From: Acidobacteriaceae bacterium
GTDB taxonomy: Bacteria; Acidobacteriota; Terriglobia; Bryobacterales; Bryobacteraceae
Direction of reading: 5' to 3'
Length of the DNA stretch: 49,885 nucleotides
NCBI GenBank assembly: GCA_019244055.1
Contig: JAFATG010000279.1
Location: 1 to 49,885, forward strand
In this document: piece after piece, positions 41,671 through 49,885 of the stretch
Layout of the letters: each line of letters opens with the position of its first letter
Position numbering within the stretch: the stretch's first letter is position 1
Program-made: the position numbers and the translations under genes
The notes under the pieces: model-generated
Database searches by the model: none
Told to the model about the DNA's origin: nothing
What the model saw: the letters and a program-made list of their open reading frames with translations, nothing else

Positions 41671-42801
41671 ATGAACTTAAAAAGCTCGAGGTGTATCATC
41701 GCGACGGCGTTCGTCGCAGTAGCAATTCCGGCACAACTGGCTGCTCAGAAAAAACAGCAGCAAGTGCACCACAAATACAAACTCTTTGATTTGGGAGCGT
41801 TCGGCGGTCCGGGAAGTCAATTTTCGGATGGCAATCCGCCCTATATCAAATTGATGAATAATCGCGGGATCGCCGTGGGCGCAGCAGATAGGTCTACTCC
41901 CGATCCGTATTTTCCAAACTGTCTTACGGACTGCTTTGTGGCTCTCGGCTTCCAATTCCAAAACGGTGCCGTGACAAAATTGGGCGCGCTTCCGGGCGTT
42001 AACACCAGCTTTCCCTTCGCCATAAATGAACGCGACGTAGTCATCGGCGTTTCGGAGAACGGTACCGTTGATCCTCTGACCGGCTTTCCTGAACTCGATC
42101 CCGTCCGTTGGGTGAAAGGTACAATCCATAGTCTTGGAACACTCGGCGGAACCCAGGGAGTAGCGCTCGATATCAATGATCGCGGTCAAGTTGTCGGGGG
42201 AGCCCTGAATGCGATCCCAGATCCTTTCGCCGCCCAATTTGACTCTGCCTCGATCTTTCTCTTTCCCGGAACAACAGAAGCTCGTGGATTTCTCTGGCAG
42301 GATGGCGTAATGCAAGACTTGGGCAGCTTGGGCGGTCCAGATAGTGTTGCCTTGTACGTGAATGAGCGCGGCGAAGTGGCAGGACAATCCTTTCTGAGCT
42401 TTACCCCGAACCCAACGACGGGAATTCCAACGCAGGATCCGTTTCTCTGGCTTCCATGCGACCGTGATTATTCGGACAACGATTACAACAGCGACCGTGA
42501 AAGTGGCATTGGAAAAAATGGCAGAATGCTGGATCTCGGTACACTCGGAGGCACATTCGGCTTAGTTGCTGGCCTCAACAACCGCGGCCAGGTGATCGGT
42601 CAATCGAACCTAGCGGGAGACCACACGCACTATCCCTTTCTTTGGGAACGCGGCCATATGAAAGACTTAGGCACGCTCGGCGGTGATTTCGGATATGCGA
42701 CCTGGCTTAATGAAGATGGAGAAGTCGTGGGAGTTGCGAGCCTTCCGATTCCTTGCCCGGGCTGCGAGCAAGGTCCGCAGGTTTATCACGGGTTTTTCTG
42801 A
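41671..42801 (+). pseudogene. HAF-repeat extracellular protein, N-terminal part (ends at in-frame TGA)
   Basis: The 376-residue product has a signal peptide (MNLKSSRCIIATAFVAVAIP) and six HAF-type repeats, each with a DLGTLGG-like turn (DLGAFGG, KLGALPG, SLGTLGG, DLGSLGG, DLGTLGG, DLGTLGG) followed by an IN-RGQVVG-like segment and an FLW-like element. The start has GAAGGAG five bases upstream. It ends YHGFF TGA, where the repeat pattern (FLWQDG, FLWERG) demands Trp. The next codons KQGVMTDLGTL continue the repeat in the same frame, so TGA at 42799-42801 looks like a TGG-to-TGA change. HAF proteins have no assigned function. Confidence 0.85.
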
Positions 42802-42813
42802 AAGCAGGGAGTT

Positions 42814-43242
42814 ATGACTGATCTCGGAACCCTGGATAAATGCAGCATAACGTTTGGGATCAATTCGAAGAGTCAGATCGTAGGCTCCTCCGGATTGTGC
42901 GGCATTGCCAAACACGCATTCCTTTCTGAAAGTGGTGGCCCTATCATCGATCTCAATTCGCGGGCGGTAGGCGGTTCCGACTTGCAGTTGACACAGGCTA
43001 TTTACATCGATGATCGTGGCGAGATCGCCGGAAATGGCGTAGCTACCAACGGCGACGAGCACGCTTACGTGCTGATCCCTTGCGACCAGGATCACCCCGG
43101 GGTTGAGGGCTGTGAGTACGACACGATCCGCATTCCAACTGTGCCACCAAATATTGATTCTGCGACCGACGTTGGGACTCCGGAGACTTCGCCACGAGCT
43201 CGCAATTACAAACAGCCAAGCGCCGCCGTTCACCTGCCTTGA
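42814..43242 (+). pseudogene. HAF-repeat protein, C-terminal part (same frame, after the TGA)
   Basis: The 142-residue reading from ATG 42814 continues the HAF protein without a frame change: VMTDLGTLDKCSITFGINS then QIVGSSGLCG, FLSESGGPIIDLNS and the ending AYVLIPCDQDHPGVEGCEYD, a common end of HAF proteins (compare LPCDRDYSDNDYNSD in the first part). Alone it has no signal peptide and would not be exported. With the first part the full gene is 523 codons, 41671-43242. Its end overlaps the convergent PEP-CTERM gene by 13 bp. Confidence 0.8.
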
Positions 43243-43910
43243 TTGCGCCGGAATGAGGTACAAGCGATCAGGGCAGTTCCTGACAAACCGATAAATACAA
43301 GCGCCAGACTCTCCGGCTCAGGAGTGGAGAGAGGGGGGTCCGGCGCTATAAACATCTCCGCCATAGTGTATTGCTGATCGGTGGAGTTGTTTTCAAAATC
43401 CGTCCAAACGACTATCTGGCTGAAAGAAACTGGAGAAGTAATCCCAAAAAACCCATCGCCTGAATAGTACGCGGACTGAATGCCATCCGCGCCAGTCTGC
43501 AAGGGTACCCATTGGTTGTTGGAGCCGTTTTGAATAAGGGCCAAGCTGCCGGCAAAGCCCTCAAAATCCAAGATTGCGCCGAATCCGAACGTTGGTTTGC
43601 TGAAGGTCCAGGTAGTCGTCGCTCCGATTCCGTTGCCGAAGTAGCCGTTCAAGTTGCCGCACTGCCCGACGCAGTCGGACCATATGGTGCCGGCAATCCG
43701 TCCATTGCTCGTTGTGACGGACACTACTGGCGAGGAAATTCCGGCAGAACCAAACGTAATGGGATCAGTTTCTGACACGCCTTGGATCGTCAATACCTGA
43801 CGCTCCCAAGTGTTGAAATCCGTGAATTCTTCGTCGAAAACGCCTCCGAAAGACGGAAACGTGAATACAAAAGCGAACGCAAACAGACAGCGCATCCTCC
43901 GTGTGCGCAT
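43230..43910 (-). CDS. PEP-CTERM sorted surface protein
   Basis: From ATG 43910 (AAGGAGG site eight to nine bases upstream) the protein is 226 residues: signal peptide (about 1-22, RCLFAFAFVFTFPSFGG), a beta-rich body (ITFGSAGISSPVVSVTTSNG, WTFSKPTFGFGAILDFEGFA, ISFSQ-type strands) and a C-terminal sorting signal at about 195-226: TPEPESLALVFIGLSG, the rest of a membrane helix, and a basic tail SFRRNQGR. PEP-CTERM proteins are cut and anchored or released by an exosortase/archaeosortase-type EpsH, often with exopolysaccharide; no exosortase is in the window. An ATG at 43952 is possible but less well supported. Confidence 0.85.
   Translation of the reverse strand: MRTRRMRCLFAFAFVFTFPSFGGVFDEEFTDFNTWERQVLTIQGVSETDPITFGSAGISSPVVSVTTSNGRIAGTIWSDCVGQCGNLNGYFGNGIGATTTWTFSKPTFGFGAILDFEGFAGSLALIQNGSNNQWVPLQTGADGIQSAYYSGDGFFGITSPVSFSQIVVWTDFENNSTDQQYTMAEMFIAPDPPLSTPEPESLALVFIGLSGTALIACTSFRRNQGR
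43260..43367. repeat. Direct repeat copy B (PEP-CTERM tail sequence)
   Basis: This is the second copy of the repeat at 38168-38275, inside the 3' part of the intact PEP-CTERM gene. The two copies are in the same orientation and bracket 4984 bp that hold the broken kinase and HAF genes. Confidence 0.85.
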
Positions 43911-44067
43911 AAATGCCACCCTCCTTGGCAATGTGATGACAGTTTCGTTCAATTCGTATCGGCACAGAATACTGCAACCCCACCCTGAGTACTGGAAAAC
44001 AGGAATACAGCCGTACTATTCCCTCTAGGAATATTCACTCGCGCGTCTGTGGAATTGAGCGATCGTT

Positions 44068-45717
44068 TCACTTAGCGGAAGTCAAAGACGTGTTTTGTCC
44101 GGATGTCAAAACCGTCCAACCATCGAGCTCCGGCACTCTCACTTCGTGATTGAAATTCGGAAGATAGTTGAGCGCCGCACGCTGCTGCGCATCGCCGAAA
44201 GGTGGAGGATACGCTATCATCGTAAACTGCTTAGGAATGTCGGCTAAGTAGTGAGAGTCTGAGAGTCCGAATCCAGCTCGCTTGCGTTCGTCGACAAAGT
44301 AATCGAAGTGATAAGCGGCATGTTCCGTGAGGATGGATGCCAGCGGATTCCACGGAAAATATACCTGGTTAGGATGCTGCTCCATATACTTCACGGCTAC
44401 TGCTTGCGGGTTGTTTCCAATATGGCGAGCAATACGAGGCAGTGATTCTATGGCGCTGGTGGATTGAGACATGTAAGTTATCGTGAGCGCGCATGATATT
44501 ACGACAACGACACCGCTCAACTGGCGCCAAGATGTTGCTAATTTAACAAGACCCAGCGTAATTGAAAGCAGTAGGAAGTAGCCGGTCAGAGCCATTGCAC
44601 TATCTTCTCCTCCCGTCTTAATCCGATTTGCAACGGACAGCGGCAGCATAAATACTGCAATGAAGAGAAATATCATCCACCTATGCTCGTTCATCCAGGC
44701 GCGCAGGCCAGAGCGGGGGGAAATAATGGCGATCAGACCAAGGACGATGAGCAAGGCCGAGAGAAGAGCGAGGTGCTCGGATACATAGTGCTGAGTCATC
44801 CAAAAAGCTGTCACTATCCGATCGCTGGCCGTCTCGGCGGTTCGGCATGCAAGACCTTCCTGAAAGCAACTCACGTATTGCCATGGGTGATGAGCCGGAA
44901 ATTCAATCGTATTGAACACGAGTGCGCGGAACGGAAATACCAGAAGCGCTATAGCGGCTGTGCCGAGCACGAGAAGTGTTAATCGCAACAGAAACCAAAG
45001 AGTTTCGATCAGCCCGTCTGCTATCAGCATGAATAATGGAATCGCAAGAAATGCCGGCGCGGCCGTTTGCTTGGACCATTCCGCGAGGACGAGACAGGCT
45101 GCCGCAACCCAGAGAGCGGCTGCGCTGGGCTTCTGAGAACGGTAGATGACGCCCGCCGAAATGGCCAGTAGCCCCAAGACAAGCGCGTCGCCGCGAACAG
45201 TGAAGATCGCATAGGTAATTGGAAAGAGGTTTATTGCGATGACCGAAAACGTAACTATTCCCGCAACTTTCCAAAAGTTCCTATCCGGAACGGAAAGCGG
45301 CAACTGCGTATGGACCCAAGAGGCAGGAATTAGCGCAGCGGCAGCTCCCATTAGAGAGGCAACAATCAGCGCCATTGTGGGGCCGGGTAGAAATGTCGCA
45401 GGTAAGAAATAAAGAAAGTAAAGAGGGGAATAGTTAGTGCCAAGTAACGGGCCGCTCTGTTGGTCATAGTAGAGCGGATGGCCTTGCCTGACCCAGTACG
45501 CCACAGCGAGACGAGCGGCGGCCCAACTCGGAAACACAGAGTAGTACAGAGCGCTCCGTGCAACACACACCAAGGTGACGCCAGCGGCAATCGGAAGGAC
45601 GATATACGCCAGACGGCGGGCCGGATCTTCGCCTCTTGATCTCACGAATAGGCGAACGGCAACGGAAATAGATATTCCGAATATGACTGCAATCAGTGCT
45701 AACGTGACGGAGCTCAT
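44068..45717 (-). CDS. Polytopic membrane protein, GT-C/GT87-like
   Basis: The 549-residue protein has roughly ten to twelve membrane helices. An early periplasmic loop reads YWVRQGHPLYYDQQSGPLLG followed by TNYSPLYFLYFLPATFL, the pattern seen in GT-C and DUF2029-type lipid-linked sugar transferases. The last 120 residues are soluble (HIGNNPQAVAVKYMEQHPNQ, SDSHYLADIPKQFTMIAYPP) and could hold substrate. No catalytic Asp pair could be assigned with certainty. It lies after a GT4 glycosyltransferase and a sugar-type oxidoreductase, which supports a polysaccharide or glycan role. Confidence 0.7.
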   Translation of the reverse strand: MSSVTLALIAVIFGISISVAVRLFVRSRGEDPARRLAYIVLPIAAGVTLVCVARSALYYSVFPSWAAARLAVAYWVRQGHPLYYDQQSGPLLGTNYSPLYFLYFLPATFLPGPTMALIVASLMGAAAALIPASWVHTQLPLSVPDRNFWKVAGIVTFSVIAINLFPITYAIFTVRGDALVLGLLAISAGVIYRSQKPSAAALWVAAACLVLAEWSKQTAAPAFLAIPLFMLIADGLIETLWFLLRLTLLVLGTAAIALLVFPFRALVFNTIEFPAHHPWQYVSCFQEGLACRTAETASDRIVTAFWMTQHYVSEHLALLSALLIVLGLIAIISPRSGLRAWMNEHRWMIFLFIAVFMLPLSVANRIKTGGEDSAMALTGYFLLLSITLGLVKLATSWRQLSGVVVVISCALTITYMSQSTSAIESLPRIARHIGNNPQAVAVKYMEQHPNQVYFPWNPLASILTEHAAYHFDYFVDERKRAGFGLSDSHYLADIPKQFTMIAYPPPFGDAQQRAALNYLPNFNHEVRVPELDGWTVLTSGQNTSLTSAK

Positions 45718-45744
45718 ACGCGAGCAGCACCTGATCCGATTCGC

Positions 45745-46782
45745 CTAGCGTTGTAGGTCAGAATAGAGCGCAAATACTGCTTCCAGGTTTGTTTCTCCGG
45801 TCTGCTGCCGAGTATTCTTTTTCATGCCCGTACTAATCACGCGGCGAGTCTCTTCCTCGAGCGCGTCTAGATTTGAGATTGGAACGAGCCGCACACCCTG
45901 GGGCCGCATGCCGTTGTCCGTAGCAATAACCGGCGTTCCGAGGTGCAGAGCCTCACGCACTGATATTGCATCTCCGTCATAGAGTGTTGTGCGGAGAAAA
46001 ATGTGACACTGTGCGATCGAGCGGAGAGTTGCCGAGTGCGGCACATCGCCGCACAGCAAGACACGCGAGGCGTACTCCTTGCTGGCGATGAGTGCACGCA
46101 GCGCGCTTTCCCGGCTTCCAGATCCGATAATGGCGAGCCCGGCCTGATGAAAATCCCTGAGCAGTCGTCCCAACAGTTCAACTTGTATCGGCAGATCGTA
46201 TTCATCCTCGAGCAAGCCTACGGTCAACAGCGCGGGCGAGCGAGCAGCGAAAAAGGCGGCAAGATCTGTAGGAAGGGGTGTGTCTGTAATCCGGGCTGGC
46301 ATTGCATGGGGTTTGATAGAGTAAACCCGATCATTGGCCACTCCAAAACGACGAAACAGATCGACGATTTCTTCGTTCACTGCGATGATCCGATCGAATC
46401 TCCGGAGAACAAAGCCGGCCAATGTTCGAGGTGAAGCGGAGCGGCCTTCGGGAGAGGTCGCGTAGCCGCCAGAGTGAAAGGTCAGAACTGCCTTGCGGCG
46501 TGGCATCCAGCAGCAGAGCAAGGAGAGAGCCAGCAGGCGGAACGTAAGGTTCCCCCCGATGTGCAGATGCAAGATGTCGTAGGGCAGCTTCGCAATCAGC
46601 CACAGTGTTTCCGCTGCATTTTTTGGGAAATAGACCTCATCGCCGTTCCTTGAGCGGTGCCGCGTAAGATTGATCACACCGCATGCGGCTCCATGGCAAC
46701 GCAGATAGTGCCGGATCGCCATGAGATTCGATTGCACTCCGCCATGCGGAGGCGGATAGGGTCCGAGCTGTAGAACCCGCAT
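45745..46782 (-). CDS. Family 4 glycosyltransferase
   Basis: The 345-residue GT-B protein has the N-terminal start LQLGPYPPPHGGVQSNLMAI, the acceptor-domain strand DILHLHIGGN, RFDRIIAVNEEIVDLFRRFG and the donor-domain segments LLTVGLLEDEYDLPIQVELL, AGLAIIGSGSRESALRALI and YDGDAISVREALHLGTPVIA, the last being the EX7E-like nucleotide-sugar site. It transfers a sugar from a nucleotide donor to a lipid or glycan acceptor in the cytoplasm. Its ATG shares one base with the upstream gene's stop (TGATG), so it is coupled to the oxidoreductase. Confidence 0.9.
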   Translation of the reverse strand: MRVLQLGPYPPPHGGVQSNLMAIRHYLRCHGAACGVINLTRHRSRNGDEVYFPKNAAETLWLIAKLPYDILHLHIGGNLTFRLLALSLLCCWMPRRKAVLTFHSGGYATSPEGRSASPRTLAGFVLRRFDRIIAVNEEIVDLFRRFGVANDRVYSIKPHAMPARITDTPLPTDLAAFFAARSPALLTVGLLEDEYDLPIQVELLGRLLRDFHQAGLAIIGSGSRESALRALIASKEYASRVLLCGDVPHSATLRSIAQCHIFLRTTLYDGDAISVREALHLGTPVIATDNGMRPQGVRLVPISNLDALEEETRRVISTGMKKNTRQQTGETNLEAVFALYSDLQR

Positions 46783-48935
46783 CAGCCTGGTAAGTCAAAG
46801 GACATCGGCGCAAGATGCCTTGCCGAATCAAGCATACGCAAGCACCCCATCGTAGCGCGCGAGCCATCGCGAACCGTTACTGCTGGAGTTCGGCCTTCTC
46901 GTATGCTGTCGAAGAAGTCCTTCAACTGCTCTTCGTAGCCCTTGGCCGCCCAGAACCTTGATCTGTTTCGGCGCATGTTTCCTCGAAGCGAGAGCTTCTT
47001 GAAATCTTCCGTCGCGGCGCCAATCCCTTGTGCGAATACTTCAAGCCGCTCGCCGGCAGAAGTCCGGCTTCCGATCGTGGAATAGGAAAGATTAGCGACA
47101 GAGCCATCGGCAAAGCGAAAGATCGCAACCAGATTATTTTCACCGATCGGTTCCTGGTTTCCGCGCGGCAGCGAATACGCCGATACCGATATGGGCTCAG
47201 AACCGGTGAGCCAATAAAGCAGGTCGACAAAATGGCACGCCTCCCCGAGAATCGCGCCGCCAAGAGCCGGATCAGCCATCCAGTAGGACCCGCTGATGCC
47301 AGGCGAATTGACTCTGCACGTGATGACCGCAGGTCCGGTGCGCTTTTGCAACTGCCGGCGGACCGCAACATAGTAAGGCGCAAAACGGCGATTAAATCCC
47401 ACCGTTAGAACTAGCCTCGACTCCGCGACTGCTCGTTCTAGCGCAATGCATTCATCCTCCGTCAGAGCCATGGGCTTTTCGACGAATACATGCTTTCCGG
47501 AGCTTAGCGCGTCGAGAGCCTGTTGAGCGTGATGTTGATTTCTGGTTGCAATCAAGACGGCGTCGATTTCCGGGTCGCGCAGGATTTCGTCGTAATTCGA
47601 GGCGCAGTAATCAGCTTTGAATCGGACGGCATAACTCTTGCCGCGTGCACCGCTGGCGGAGTAAACGGCGCGCAGTCCGACATTTTGAAACTTACGGATA
47701 TCCGGCAAATGCACCCAGCGGGCGAGGTTACCGGCACCCACCAGCGCGATCTTCAATTGTTCGGCTTTGGTACATCGCGGCAGATCGATTCGATGAACGG
47801 GCCTTGACACTCCGGTGAGACTTTCAGCAGCCGGGTATTGGAGGACCACGGCAAGGCTCTGCGAGGCCCGGTCCAGAATCGTCCTGTAAGCGGCGGCGGC
47901 GTCAGACAGGGTGAAGCGGTGCGTAATTAACTGGCTAACGTCAACTGCCTTGCGGTCGAGGAGCCGAAGGAACTCTTCCATGTTGCGGTTTTCCGTCCAG
48001 CGGACGTATGGCAGCGGATAATCGTGGCCATTGCGCTCGTACTGCGGGTCATAACTCCCTGGACCATAGGCGCGAGACATGAAGAGTTGAATTTCCTTCA
48101 GATACATATCGTGCCACGGAAAATTCATCTCGACCGCGCCCAGCACGACGATTCGGCCGCGATCACGACAGATAGAAAGCGCTTGGAGGCAGGGGGCTGC
48201 CGATTTTGCCGCCGCTGCAACAATCACGCAGTCTGCCCCGCGGCCTACCGTTGCAGCCTTGACTCCCTCGAGGGCGCCGTCCCCGCCGAGGACACCCACA
48301 TCTGCACCGAGTTTGCGGGCCAGATCGGTGCGATCCTGCTTCAGATCGATCGCCACGACAACGCCCCCTTGCACGCGCACGAGTTGCGATACCAATTGAC
48401 CAACGAGGCCTTGGCCGATCACCGCGACTGTTTCGCCGATTCCGATCTGAGCAATTCGAACTGCGTTCATCGCAATGCTGCCGAGCGTTGCGAAGCAGGC
48501 TTGGTCAAGCGGCAGATCTGGAGGGACGCGTGCAGCCAATTGTCTGCCGGCGAGGATCATCTCTCCGTGCCCGGTGCCTTCGCCTCCATACGCCACCCGC
48601 TCACCCAACTCGAGGTCTTTCACCGTGGGATGCTTATCAACGATTACTCCTGCTCCGGAATAACCCAGAACTGCGTATTCACTGAACTTAGCCCGTACCT
48701 CCGCCATCGTGCGCACCGGGCCCATCGTCTTCGCCGCATCCACTATCTTTCGGATATGCGACGGGTTCTCCGATACCTGTTTCAGAACGCCTTCCTGATG
48801 GATGCTGGCGCTTTCGGTGCCGCTACTGATCAAGGAGAAGTGCGGACACACGATCACGTGGTGAGGCGTGACAAGTGGGTCGGGTAATTCCTCCACAACT
48901 ATGTCCTTGAGACCTTTGCGCACGACTTGTTTCAT
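46782..48935 (-). CDS. Bi-domain oxidoreductase (MDR dehydrogenase fused to Gfo/Idh/MocA)
   Basis: The 717-residue protein is a fusion. Residues 1 to about 370 form a zinc-type medium-chain dehydrogenase fold (HFSLISSGTESASIHQ, LGYSGAGVIVDK, GERVAYGGEGTGHGEMI, VAVIGQGLVGQLVSQLV). Residues about 395-717 form a Gfo/Idh/MocA domain (LKIALVGAGNLARWVHLPDI, AVLIATRNQHHAQQALDAL, KHVFVEKPMALTEDE, GGAILGEACHFVDLLYWLTG). Such fusions are known from exopolysaccharide and heparinase-linked gene clusters and probably oxidise and reduce a nucleotide sugar or glycan intermediate. The start is ATG 48935. Confidence 0.88.
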   Translation of the reverse strand: MKQVVRKGLKDIVVEELPDPLVTPHHVIVCPHFSLISSGTESASIHQEGVLKQVSENPSHIRKIVDAAKTMGPVRTMAEVRAKFSEYAVLGYSGAGVIVDKHPTVKDLELGERVAYGGEGTGHGEMILAGRQLAARVPPDLPLDQACFATLGSIAMNAVRIAQIGIGETVAVIGQGLVGQLVSQLVRVQGGVVVAIDLKQDRTDLARKLGADVGVLGGDGALEGVKAATVGRGADCVIVAAAAKSAAPCLQALSICRDRGRIVVLGAVEMNFPWHDMYLKEIQLFMSRAYGPGSYDPQYERNGHDYPLPYVRWTENRNMEEFLRLLDRKAVDVSQLITHRFTLSDAAAAYRTILDRASQSLAVVLQYPAAESLTGVSRPVHRIDLPRCTKAEQLKIALVGAGNLARWVHLPDIRKFQNVGLRAVYSASGARGKSYAVRFKADYCASNYDEILRDPEIDAVLIATRNQHHAQQALDALSSGKHVFVEKPMALTEDECIALERAVAESRLVLTVGFNRRFAPYYVAVRRQLQKRTGPAVITCRVNSPGISGSYWMADPALGGAILGEACHFVDLLYWLTGSEPISVSAYSLPRGNQEPIGENNLVAIFRFADGSVANLSYSTIGSRTSAGERLEVFAQGIGAATEDFKKLSLRGNMRRNRSRFWAAKGYEEQLKDFFDSIREGRTPAVTVRDGSRATMGCLRMLDSARHLAPMSFDLPG

Positions 48936-49022
48936 GTGTTTAAGCCGAAGCGAACCTCAAAGCGGACCACAACGGTTGAGTCAAGTAGACTTGCGGAATC
49001 CGTTTCCGCAGGATGAAGAAAA

Positions 49023-49885
49023 TCAACGCGCTTTGAAGCCGTCCTCGGCGGCATCTTCGGCCGTCAGAACCCCCTTCACGACGTTTGCTGTCTTGCGGTG
49101 CAGCGTATCGAAGTCTACACCGGGATCTGTTCCGTTCGTACCCTTACCTTTAAATTTACTGGAAGGGGCCAGGGAGTAAACGTGCTCAGAGGGATCAGTA
49201 AAGCCGACGTCTTCTATAGAACCTGGATAGAAGTTATGGGCCGGATAGTCGCGTGGATTCGCTCCGGCGATGACGTTGTTTCTAAACACCACATCGTATA
49301 AGTAGTATTCGATTGCGCGGTTTCCTGACCCTTTAGCATCGCCGAAAACGCCGTACTTATTGTGCGGACTGATATTGTTCGTGAACACTATGCTCGAGCT
49401 TGGCTTTCCGGCCATTACCATCACCATGCCACTTTGGAGCATCGTGTTGTGATCGATGGTGATGCGTTCGGCGCCGCTCAGCACCTGAACAGAAGCTCCA
49501 TTATCTGGCAGGTCCTCGAGCAGATTGTTCGAGATTTGTATGTCGCTTGCTTGGCCCGCAATCGGCGGGTTCATTTTGCAGGGTTGTCTGGCATCATCCC
49601 GTCCAAGTATGTTAATGCCTTGATGCGAACCCCGCAGGATGTTGTAACTGAAATTCACATCCTTTACCACGGCCCACGGCATATCTCCGGCTTCACAGGT
49701 GCGAACGGTAAACAGGACGCCGAAACCGTTTTGCGCTCCTTCCCAATTATTCTCGAGAATGTTGTATCTGATGGTGACTCGCTGCGCATCCTTGAGCTCA
49801 AAGAGGTTCTTAACGCGCCAGACCTTTTTCCAGATTAGCGGTTTGCGAAGATAGTTATACAATACCTCGATATCTGACGGAACAA
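49023..49885 (-). CDS. Right-handed beta-helix protein, C-terminal part (5' end outside window)
   Basis: The frame is open to the window edge, so the N-terminus is missing; about 287 residues are visible. The sequence shows beta-helix coils rich in Asn: VKNLFELKDAQRVTIRYNIL, FSYNILRGSHQGINILGRDD, IQISNNLLEDLPDNG, ITIDHNTMLQSGMVMVMAG, IVFTNNISPHNKYGVFGD and VVFRNNVIAGANP. The element LFELKDAQRVTI parallels FELKNAERVLVEGN in the large beta-helix protein at 35965-38202, so the two are paralogous. This copy ends in a charged helical tail (VKGVLTAEDAAEDGFKAR) and lacks the fibronectin-like end. Probably secreted; function unknown. Confidence 0.8.
   Translation of the reverse strand, partial: VPSDIEVLYNYLRKPLIWKKVWRVKNLFELKDAQRVTIRYNILENNWEGAQNGFGVLFTVRTCEAGDMPWAVVKDVNFSYNILRGSHQGINILGRDDARQPCKMNPPIAGQASDIQISNNLLEDLPDNGASVQVLSGAERITIDHNTMLQSGMVMVMAGKPSSSIVFTNNISPHNKYGVFGDAKGSGNRAIEYYLYDVVFRNNVIAGANPRDYPAHNFYPGSIEDVGFTDPSEHVYSLAPSSKFKGKGTNGTDPGVDFDTLHRKTANVVKGVLTAEDAAEDGFKAR

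Noticed and set aside
42799-42801. Genetic code change with TGA read as Trp
   Set aside because: Several intact genes in the window end with TGA, e.g. murC, ftsI, rsmH and the histidine kinase, so TGA is a working stop.
48024-48887. 287-codon plus-strand reading frame
   Set aside because: Antisense to the bi-domain oxidoreductase; Cys/His-rich shadow translation.
1-49885. tRNA, rRNA, insertion sequences
   Set aside because: No cloverleaf-like tRNA sequence, rRNA stretch, transposase or integrase was recognised on either strand by eye.

Overview
The window looks like chromosomal DNA of an Acidobacteriota bacterium, most likely near Bryobacter/Solibacter. This is inferred from gene content and by-eye protein resemblance; no search was run. 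The pointers are a division and cell wall (dcw) cluster making meso-DAP peptidoglycan, a winged-helix/Ser-Thr kinase/TolB-propeller signalling protein, a DUF4097 adhesin-like protein under an ECF sigma factor, HAF-repeat and PEP-CTERM proteins, secreted beta-helix proteins and small WXXGXW-repeat proteins. GC content is moderately high.

Region 1 (1-14.6 kb, minus strand) is a tightly packed dcw operon read as mraZ-rsmH-ftsL-ftsI-murE-murF-mraY-murD-ftsW-murG-murC-ftsQ-ftsA. ftsA runs off the left edge. Most junctions overlap or are under 15 bp apart; the exceptions are ftsL-ftsI and murG-murC. murB and ddl are absent between murC and ftsQ. Four TGG triplets exactly 10 bp apart lie at and just upstream of the mraZ start, matching the layout of an MraZ operator.

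Region 2 (14.7-23 kb) holds envelope and stress genes: a double-BON periplasmic protein, a small two-helix membrane protein, a proline-rich membrane protein, two WXXGXW secreted proteins, an LTXXQ (CpxP/Spy-like) protein whose 5' leader can form a strong hairpin at its ribosome binding site, an ECF sigma/FecR pair, and a GH27 alpha-galactosidase with its LacI-type regulator.

Region 3 (23-31.5 kb) holds 4-alpha-glucanotransferase (malQ), a frameshifted FAD monooxygenase, a KdpE/KdpD-like two-component pair without kdpFABC, an S9 peptidase, a cupin, a GNAT acetyltransferase and a small hypothetical.

Region 4 (31.6-43.9 kb) is the accessory part. An ECF sigma/zinc anti-sigma/DUF4097 operon has a candidate ECF promoter in front of it, and its DUF4097 protein is built of near-perfect 18-residue rungs. 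Next come a secreted protein with phage-tail-fibre-like modules and a large secreted beta-helix protein. A block of about 5 kb follows, flanked by about 108-bp direct repeats that encode a PEP-CTERM tail on the minus strand. Both genes inside the block are broken: the kinase/propeller gene by three frameshifts and the HAF gene by a Trp-to-TGA stop. The flanking genes are intact.

Region 5 (44-49.9 kb, minus strand) looks like the end of a surface-polysaccharide cluster: a partial beta-helix protein, a fused dehydrogenase/Gfo-Idh-MocA oxidoreductase, a GT4 glycosyltransferase and a polytopic GT-C-like membrane protein.

No tRNA, rRNA, CRISPR array, transposase or integrase was seen. No gene-free stretch exceeds about 250 bp. 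Start sites were chosen by ribosome binding sites, overlaps and family N-termini, and several differ from the longest possible reading frame.
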